64,000 bases of DNA, taken from positions 8,004,768-8,068,767 of the forward strand of contig NC_054083.1 in the NCBI RefSeq assembly GCF_017562075.2. Direction: 5' to 3'. A program made the translations under genes and the position numbers. This stretch comes from Anopheles merus (Eukaryota; Arthropoda; Insecta; Diptera; Culicidae). A model generated the notes under the pieces. That model saw nothing but the letters and a program-made list of their open reading frames with translations, was not told where the DNA came from and searched no databases. Below are positions 56,729 through 64,000 of the stretch, in pieces (position 1 is the first letter of the stretch; every line of letters begins with the position of its first letter).

Positions 56729-59261
56729 CTACACACTCGGGTAAGTGTGCGGTAATGGCACCACCACATACTCACTCGGTGTGCTACCCTCTACAGCTGC
56801 TAATTTGCACAAAATTCCAGTCGAAGGCCCAATAATGGTGTACGTGCTTATGTTCCGCATATGAACCGTACACACATTAATTTCTTCCGACGGACACGGG
56901 CTAGTGAAGGTGCTCTCCTGATGGGTGAATTGATGCCCATCCACATGCAATTCTTCGCCCACCAATTTTGCGTCATGGCATAAAATAACATGACTATCCT
57001 TGGTTAGGAACCATTGATCGCGGAAATTGTCGCGTAGGGTAAACCCTTTCCGAATCGTAGCCTCTGTGTAGCGCCCCACGCTTCTAACAGTAGGCCTTGT
57101 ATTTGGCACTACTTGCTTGAGCCGGTTTGCTTCCACTCGCTGCAGCTCGAAGATTCGATTTACCGCCTGCGCTAGGCTATACCGCCCGGTCCGCACCAAT
57201 TGCCGGATGCCGTGCAACCTAGCCTCAAAATCATAGGCCGATATGGTGCCCAGGTCGCCAAAGTTCTCCACATCTTCCAGCACGTGTAGCAAACTATGCA
57301 CGTTACTGTTGACCAATTCCTGGCTGTAAATTTGTGCATAATCTGCCTCAAACTGGTGCAACAGCTCGTCCGCATAGCCCCATCGTGCATGGTGGTATGG
57401 TGTAGAAAACATCGTCATTGCAACGAATAGCAGCAAAAAGTGGTCGTACATTTCAGGCTTCAATCGGTCTTTCAAAACGGCCACTCCGGCAACCTGCAGT
57501 AACATTTTGTGCTCTGAAGCTTTCCAGTGCTCAATGTACCGCAGGTCCCGCAATCGTCGTTTAAAGTCCGACGGAAGCCTGAGCCGACGGATATGCGCCG
57601 ACATTGCACGCCTATTCCCTGCTGTCATACGGCAATCATAGTACCGGTAGCCTCGAACCCACAAATGCGTTAGCTTGCCAAAAACGCCTTTATCCGCGAA
57701 ATGCATTCGCTCGGAACCCGGAAAGCTCCGAATCATATTGCATTTCTTTGATTGCAAGAGTGGCGTGGTTGTTTTTTAATGCTCCCGGTATTTTTCTTCC
57801 CTAAACTTTTTGTCCGTCCTTGGCTGGGCGATTGCACCGTAACGGAAGAAACGCCATCGCGTTCTGGCATCATACTCCGTTAGAATGGTGCACTTCTGAC
57901 AACCTTCGACCGCGTTGAACGCCTTAACACCTGCAAAAAAAAAATTAAGTCATTGTATAATTACACATCATGTATAGATTAATCGCTTGCTTTGCCTTAC
58001 ATTTGATGTATGCGCGCGCAGGTGCATCGGCGATGATTGCCCGAAGCTTTACCCAGTACACACGATTGCCTATTCTTAAACCGTTCGCCTGCAAACGGTT
58101 CATTTCCTTGACGAACTTTGCTAAGTATTCGTCCAGCGAGAGTGGCTTGGACTCACCACAAAATATTGCCACCGTCATCACAGGGAGCCGAGGGACATTG
58201 TGCGCACGCATCAAGATCGGCCAAAATTGCGACCGGCTACTCTTAAACAACGGCAGGCCGTCGACAAAAAAAAGTCCCGCTCAAAACCACGTTCAGCTGG
58301 AGGCACATCGCTGAAAAAGAAAAAGAAAAACATACACAGTTACAAATATTATAAAATAACTTAAGCCTTGATTTTAAAATATCAATCTACTTACGGAAAA
58401 TAGGATTCAAGGCATTTTTCGATACCTTGTACCAAAATTGGCCACCAGCTATCGACGATATTTCCTTCTCATCCTGTGATGTGCTGGCCAGTGGCTTCAG
58501 TAGCGTACGCGCATCGCTCGGCAAATTGTTATACGGCGGGAACTGCCGCAAGTGACGCAACAGCAACGTGACGCTCCGTTGTGTTTGATTGGTCTCAAAT
58601 GCCCAATTTCGAAGACCGTCCTCCATCGAAACTCCGGCGTAGGGAATTTGCGGCTCCAAACGCTCGTCCTGCACGATACCGTCGTCAAGCACATCGGTTT
58701 CGTCAGCGCTGCTGTATGCCGACAACGTCTCTTCGTCACTCTCTGGACCACTCGAAACTGGTGAACGATTATCTTTAATTGTAAAAAATAATAAGCACAG
58801 CTCTATTACTAAACCAAAGCATACAACATACCCATCGGTTCCAATTGATCGGTCCCAGCTGCTGGTTCGGTCATAACCGGGCTGGGCGAAGGGACTTGCG
58901 TACCTAGATTGAACATAAATGCAGTGCAGATAGTGTTAGCACAGTTTCATTACAAAACTAAACTGTTACTACATACCCATCGGTTCCAATTGATCGATCC
59001 CAGCTACTTGTTTGGTCAGAACTGACCTAGCTGGACGTGCTTGCGTACCTGGATTGCAGATAAAGCACAAATGCAGATAGTAAATGCACAAGTAAAATTT
59101 CTGTTATCACTGCAACCGTTGCTCGTTGATCGTTACATACCTGAAGTCGAAGGCTGCGGCCGATTTTGCTGGGAGCGCTCCCACGCAGCCCATCGCTTTT
59201 CAAAATTACTCTTCCTTGCGTTATGCAGCGAACCAGTTTCTCTCTCACGTTTCGTAGCCAT
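56729..59261 (-). pseudogene. CACTA-like TNP2-type transposase, six exons
   Basis: Exons: 59141-59261 (ATG 59261), 58977-59048, 58832-58903, 58395-58772, 58001-58310, 56729-57930, each with GT donor and AG acceptor and matching phases. Exon 4 holds LRNWAFETNQ...LPSDARTLL...GGQFWYK, the N-terminal block of insect TNP2-type proteins. Exon 5 holds VDGLPLFKSS...FWPIL (first catalytic Asp by analogy) and ADAPARAYIK (second). Exon 6 holds EGCQKC, then PLL...MIRSFPGSERMHF, HLWVRG, SNVHSLLHVLEDV and SAYDFE. Lesions: a T8 run at 58266-58273 shifts the frame just before VDGLP, and TAA at 57776-57778 replaces an expected His codon. Everything else is open. The protein would excise and reinsert the element as a nuclear DDE-type transposase. 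Family from recalled motifs; fairly sure. Confidence 0.8.
58832..59048 (-). repeat. Tandemly duplicated 72-nt exon plus intron
   Basis: Exon 2 (58977-59048) and exon 3 (58832-58903) are both exactly 72 nt, begin GTACGCAAG and end GATCAATTGGAACCGATGG, and have the same phase. The intron starts (GTATGT) and some upstream intron bases also match, so a unit of about 145 bp was duplicated. Either one or both can be spliced without changing frame. Confidence 0.88.
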
Positions 59262-60859
59262 CGTTTCAAATTGCAAGGAATAATTCGTAAAATGAATTTC
59301 TTGTTCCGTACACTTGAATGACGCTGGCTGTTATAAGTGAAATTTCTTTTTATCCGTTTGACGTAACGATTAGCTAAGTCATGCCCACCCACACACATTT
59401 GTGTAGAAAACATTAGGATATAAATCATGTCATAACGTCCTAGCATGACGTACAAAGCGAAATAATAATCAACATGAAGAAGTGTCATCACGTTCATAAA
59501 CATCATCACAATTGCTTCCTACTGGTAGCATATCATATATAATTATGTATAAATATATTGAATTTGTTTTTCGTACAGCAGACGATGATTATTTTTGTGC
59601 ATTAATAGTTAATCTAACTAATTGGATCGTGATTAATTTAAAAAAGTCGTTTCTCTACCATTCTAACATAACATTGAGTTATCACATCTATCACCTTCCC
59701 TTCCGTAAAATTTTTCCTATCATTATCAGTCTATCACATACAGTGTCCCTAGGCTACCTGGCTACGTACATTTAACGAATGCAAACAGGATTCCGTTCAC
59801 GGATGCATTACAAAACACGAAACTATACTACACGTAAAACGCTTAATGCGCACTGTTCACACAAATGCCCTACAAAATCATATCTACACAATAGTAGGAC
59901 GACAATTTAAAGAAGTGTACGACGATTATCGCGTCCCGTTATCGTTGAGTGTGTTGAGTGACATGACACTATGTATCCTTTGCAGTACTACAGACCGTAT
60001 CTGCAGTTGCACCATCCCGTTTACGACACATCCTGTTGTAAGGAAAGGAAACTGGTTTCTGCAAATGCTTATTGGTTTCGTTTAGCTACACCAATAAAAA
60101 AAGAAAAAGGAAATGTAAGTATCATGCGTTTAATATGCACCAAAACAATAGACTTACCGCGAACAAATTTAGGACGATTCCTCTCAAATGGTTCGAAGGG
60201 ACCTCATTTCATCGTCCGTCATGATCAACTAGTAGCGGCTGTTCGTACATCTACCTTTGTTAACTCCCGCTCTGGGTGTAACTGCATGTCCCTGTAATAT
60301 AATGTAACAAAATTGCATGCATATGATATTTGTACTTGATGCACTATAAATGAACATCCACATTTGTTTATAATACTTACGGAACATAATCCTTCTGTCG
60401 GTGAATGTCCCTGCACATTGTGGTGGGTGCGTGCATCACCATAGCCCGACAACATCACTGGACAGTAAACCTTTCTACCCAGTGCTATTTGACGCATTCT
60501 GCCACACAGCTTTCTGCACATTTACCATTGACACCTGAGGTTGGACGGATACCTACAAAAAAGGATAAAAAATATCATTGTTAGCTTTAAATTGCTTCAT
60601 AATTATGCTCATTTTTGGCTAACCACATACCCGCTGTTTTGTGCTGTGTTGTTCATCACACCACTTTCCTACGCCGGTACATGCGCGTACCGCTTCCGAT
60701 GAAGCCAGCACGCATTGGGCAGGACTTCTACCCCTTTCTTTTGCTAAAATGGCACTTACTTACGTAAAATTAAGAACTTAATTATTAAAAAACTTACCAC
60801 ACTTGATCAGCCAACAACACTCTTTACGATTTTTTACACAACACAACTTAGCATCTACA
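59262..60859. other. Upstream region of the transposase gene; no sure gene
   Basis: Presumed 5' flank of the transposase and internal part of the CACTA-like element. A minus-strand frame 60521-60366 (MCRKLCGRMRQIALGRKVYC) with a GTAAGTATT donor, followed by an AG acceptor near 60293, looks exon-like but matches nothing I recognise. Two overlapping plus-strand frames (59846-60297) also lack motifs. Confidence 0.3.
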
Positions 60860-60861
60860 GT

Positions 60862-61338
60862 CCCGTCAAACATTGCGAGGGTTGCAAGTGGTATCATCTA
60901 CTCGAAATCTTAAGATATTTTAAGAAATATTTAATATTTATTCACAAATTATTTTTTGCTGTGTCGTTCGTCGAAAAGATCACCTTTCGATGTTTTTTGG
61001 ATTTTTGCAAAATAAAATCTCAAAATTTAGGCGTTTACGCCTAAGCTATGCAATGTTATACCTGCTCTTGGGGTGCTATAATTATAACTGCTAAAACTAG
61101 GGGTGAAAAAACTACCAAGGCTCGCAAGCTCTTTAATGCGAGGGCTCTGGGGCGGTGAACTTGTATGGCGTGCGAGCCCTCGCGCGCCCTCGCAAATCGC
61201 TGTCAATTGCATGGCGGGAGGGGTGAAAAAACTACCAAGGCTCGCAAGCTCTTTAATGCGAGGGCTCTGGGGCGGTGAACTTGTATGGCGTGCGAGCCCT
61301 CGCGCGCCCTCGCAAATCGCTGTCAATTGCATGGCGGG
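60862..61338. mobile_element. CACTA-type MITE 1 with 120-bp internal tandem repeat
   Basis: Starts CCCGTCAAACATTGCGAGGG and ends GCATGGCGGG, flanked by a GT dinucleotide (60860-60861, 61339-61340). The terminal 120 bp is present twice in tandem (61100-61219, 61220-61339) and identical. It sits inside the 8-kb element near its right end. Open frames over it are repeat artefacts. Confidence 0.75.
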
Positions 61339-61598
61339 GTGACAGCAGCCGCAGAGCACCAACACAACGAAAGGTGTCAGGCGAGACGTCAGACGATCTT
61401 AGTCGAGGGGTAGGAAGGAGATCAGTGGTGAGGGACGTGAAAGCTCAGCTCGACAGAATTGCTGTAGGAGGAAGCGAGGCAACTAGACTAGACTAGAGAA
61501 ATTAGAGCGAGAGGTACCTCACAAACCCTCGCATTGTTTGCCGGGATCCAAGCGAAACGTCAACAGCATGTTTACGTTTTTTGCATATTGTATACTGA

Positions 61599-61958
61599 CC
61601 CGTCAAACATTGCGAGGGTTGGGAGTGGTATCATCTGCTCGAAATCATAAGGTCATTAAATAATCTTTATTTTTCATACATAAGTTTTTATGGTTTAGGT
61701 GTTATTCGCCGAAAAGATTACTTCTCCAATTTTTATGGATTTTTGCCAAATAAAATCTCAAAATGTAGGTGTTTAGTTAGCAATAATTTTCAATGTTATA
61801 CCTGCTCTCGGGGTGCTATTATTATAACTGCTAAAACTAGGGGTGAAAAAACTACCAAGGCTCGCAAGCTCTTTAATGCGAGGGCTCTGGGGCGGTGAAC
61901 TTGTATGGCGTGCGAGCCCTCGCGCGCCCTCGCAAATCGCTGTCAATTGCATGGCGGG
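61599..61958. mobile_element. CACTA-type MITE 2, 360 bp
   Basis: Same ends as MITE 1 (CCCGTCAAACATTGCGAGGG and GCATGGCGGG), flanked by GA (61597-61598, 61959-61960). It has a single copy of the 120-bp end segment (from 61840) and a diverged middle. It lies just outside the 8-kb element, 53 bp from its right end. Confidence 0.78.
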
Positions 61959-61960
61959 GA

Positions 61961-62870
61961 CCCGCACACACCTGTTTTGCAGCAATTACAAAATTACTTT
62001 CTCTACATTTTTTTGTTTATAAAATTATTTAGTAGTCCAATTACACGCAAAACTGCGCTCGAAACAATTTAACGTGAAAAATATCGATTATGATCCGATA
62101 TAGTTAAATCATTTTGACAGACGCATCACGACGTGCCTCGAAATAGAGTTTTTTTTACCTTGACGCTGTGTCGTGCGTCTTTAACGCATGCGTCTATCAA
62201 ATCCCATACATTTTGGTAAAATCGCAACGCATTGCGTCGGAACAAGTACCGCACTCTAACACTATAACAAAAGTATGAATGTGTGTGTTAACTTTCAGCT
62301 AGCGAATTCTATTTTGTCTGCTTGTAGTGGTTGGTATCATTTTAAACAAGATGATTTCAGTATTGTTTTCAATATGTTGTTATACAACAAGCAATAGAAC
62401 TGAACTGTAATACAACATTTGAAAAAAAGAATCCTCTCAAACCATGCGGCAAGACCGGTTGAGGTGTTGGAATTACAGCACATTTTGATTGAAAATATTG
62501 ATAGGATTTTAAAAATTCTAATTTTACTACGACATGTTATAAAACATTATTATGAACCTATAAGACAGTTTCATTCAAATATAACAAGAAATTCAAAAGC
62601 TATAGGTCTCCAAAGCATGAAGATTTGCGTAATTAATGGACATTATTTTGCCAGAAAGAAGAAGTTTGGAAGCCAAAGAATAATGATGTAATTTGTTAAT
62701 GCTATTATATAATCGAAAATTATCAAATGGCCATATCACCTCATTTGAAAAACAGCCAACCATTGAGAATCTTGACTCCAAATGGTAAAATCGATTAGCT
62801 CAACAAGTTTTACCTTTTTTTGTTAATTTTGGGACTTATTGCTTATGTCATTTAAATTACAGAAATTCCA
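61961..62870. other. No gene recognised
   Basis: AT-rich. A 90-codon plus-strand frame at 62419-62691 precedes a possible intron before the P-type relic and could be decayed THAP-domain sequence (KICVINGHYF resembles CxxHF), but this is weak. Confidence 0.3.
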
Positions 62871-62875
62871 TCCTT

Positions 62876-63665
62876 AGTTTGTAGAAATCCTCGTACTATT
62901 CCTGAACAGGAGCAAATGGACAGAGTAGATGAACATCAACGAATCAACGAGCTGCATGAAAGAAACGATAGCAAAAGTGCTTCAGATTTTTTCGATCTTG
63001 AAGCAAGTGTTTTAAGTAGTGATCAAGATAAAATTCAAAATCTTCAAGTTGTGATAGCAAAACTGACCGAAGAGATTGATTTCTGTAGAAAACTAAGAAA
63101 GGACAATTCATTCTTATTAAAACAGAAAAAATACTATTACAACAGAGCAAAAAACTTAAACTTCGAAATACCGTTTTAAAAAATTGGCTAATAATGCTTT
63201 AACAAACTACTATCCAACATCATAAAATAGTACCGTTGATGAAAAAAAAATTGAGTAAGACACTTTCTGGAAATCAAATCGATTTGATCCTGAAACGCAA
63301 AAAGCAAGTAAGGTGGACAAAAAAGGAGCTGCTTTAACGTTAGAGTATTTGGGGAAAAGGCCTTACATGTACATATATGACAGACGACATGCATTTCCTT
63401 CTTCAGGCAAGACCAACCATTCAATGTTATGTAAAATCAATCAGTATCAAGCAAGGAATGCTTGAAGATGTTTTGAATTTGATGTAATCTTACGCGAAAA
63501 CATTAATTCCAAGAGATCGTGAATGCGTAATTAGCTTTAATGTTGAATGAAAGTGACACATATATTAGAATACGATGTTGGTGCCGATGAAGTATTGGGT
63601 CCTCATAACTATCTTCAGGTTGTTATGACCCGAGGTATTTTTAACAAATGGAAACAAACTATTTT
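62876..63665 (+). pseudogene. P-element-type transposase relic
   Basis: After a TTTAAATTACAG acceptor, EIPSLVCRNPRTIPEQEQ leads into a coiled-coil-like helix (DKIQNLQVVIAKLTEEIDF...LRKDNSFLLKQKKYYYNRAK), stop at 63179. In changing frames follow LSGNQIDLILKRKKQVRWTK, LTLEYLGKRPYMYIYDRRHA, KTNHSMLCKINQYQ, FNVE and EYDVGADEVLGPHNYLQVVM with TRGIFNKWKQTIF. These match, in order, the P-element/THAP9 pattern: WsxeDixxAixL, lPxxsTi, the FDE region and EYDxxxDxvxGPxxxxQVVMxRG. The Asp-Glu of the FDEM motif is lost. Downstream catalytic parts are absent by 63700. Assignment rests on recalled family motifs. Confidence 0.7.
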
Positions 63666-64000
63666 TGGGGCCCTTTCCGTCTGAAGCTCGTAGGCTGAAA
63701 TTTCAGCCTGTCAGCTGTTTGCAATGTATAGCAGTTTTCGAGCAGCTATCTAAGTGGGTATAATATACAGGTGGGCTTATCCCAAAGTATATGAATTTAG
63801 AATTTAGAAGACTGATTTTTATCGCTTCTGCTTCTCAATAAAGATTTTAAGAGTGTTTTGAGTATTTGTCAATCCTCTAGAAAGCTCGTTAGAGCAAAAG
63901 TTTTCACTCGTTCTGTCAAAAAGTGACATTCAAATTTGGTTATAAAACATGCTATGAGACCACCTGGACTACATACACTTTGATTCCAGATTCGATCACC
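63666..64000. other. No gene recognised
   Basis: Short spacer at the end of the window; no motif seen on either strand. Confidence 0.4.

Noticed and set aside
61100..61339. CRISPR-like regular repeat
   Set aside because: Only two adjacent copies without spacers, in eukaryotic DNA and at a transposon end.
61027..61365. Repeated open frame with LARHTSSPPQSPRIKELASL
   Set aside because: Translation of the duplicated 120-bp MITE end; it recurs at 61.8 kb only because the MITE does.

Overview
This window reads as gene-poor, repeat-dense mosquito DNA, most likely Anopheles: there are two copies of a SINE200-like tRNA-derived SINE, CR1-clade retrotransposons of the T1/Q type with a PHD-finger ORF1, BEL/Pao, Gypsy and I-clade elements, spliceosomal introns, AT-rich spacers and mosquito-style MITEs. 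I found no convincing single-copy host gene. Almost every long open frame belongs to a mobile element, which fits pericentric or other heterochromatin. The organism call is inference from element families.

Layout. 0.3-6.2 kb: two relics of TNP2/CACTA-type transposases; the second is partly copied in a 1.67-kb tandem duplication that also carries a 3' fragment of an RTE-like LINE. 6.9-7.4 kb: a TTAA-flanked MITE. 7.4-9.0 kb: a diverged SINE and a Helitron relic. 10.2-11.3 kb: a BEL/Pao relic and an LTR-like block. 12.8-14.5 kb: a GATTGG-type repeat, a foldback and two abutting TA-flanked MITEs. 17.3-19.1 kb: a truncated hAT end and a 5'-truncated CR1 element. 19.55-20.12 kb: a DUF4806 gene relic, split by a full-length I-clade element (20.1-26.3 kb) whose two ORFs are intact. 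26.3-35.3 kb (minus strand): a CR1 element interrupted by a young Gypsy element (28.5-33.1 kb). 35.5-47.2 kb (minus strand): a BEL/Pao element with both LTRs, carrying a hAT-type non-autonomous insert, a second CR1 element that itself holds a SINE, and another SINE. 48.4-53.2 kb: repeats, a TTAA MITE and BEL/Pao relics in plus orientation.

53.56-61.55 kb holds the most interesting unit: an approximately 8-kb CACTA-like DNA transposon with CCCG...CGGG ends and a 2-bp AT target duplication. It has two tail-to-tail genes. One, on the plus strand, encodes a DUF4806 protein with an enormous Thr-Ala repeat. The other, on the minus strand, is a six-exon TNP2-type transposase containing a duplicated mini-exon. 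Each gene is broken by only one or two small lesions. Two MITEs with the same ends and the same 2-bp duplication pattern sit in and beside it. 62.9-63.7 kb holds a P-element-type transposase relic.

Many of the lesions are single-base changes in homopolymer runs, so some may be assembly errors rather than true decay. Insertion order can be read from the nesting: the BEL and CR1 hosts are older, and the hAT, SINE, Gypsy and I-clade insertions are younger.
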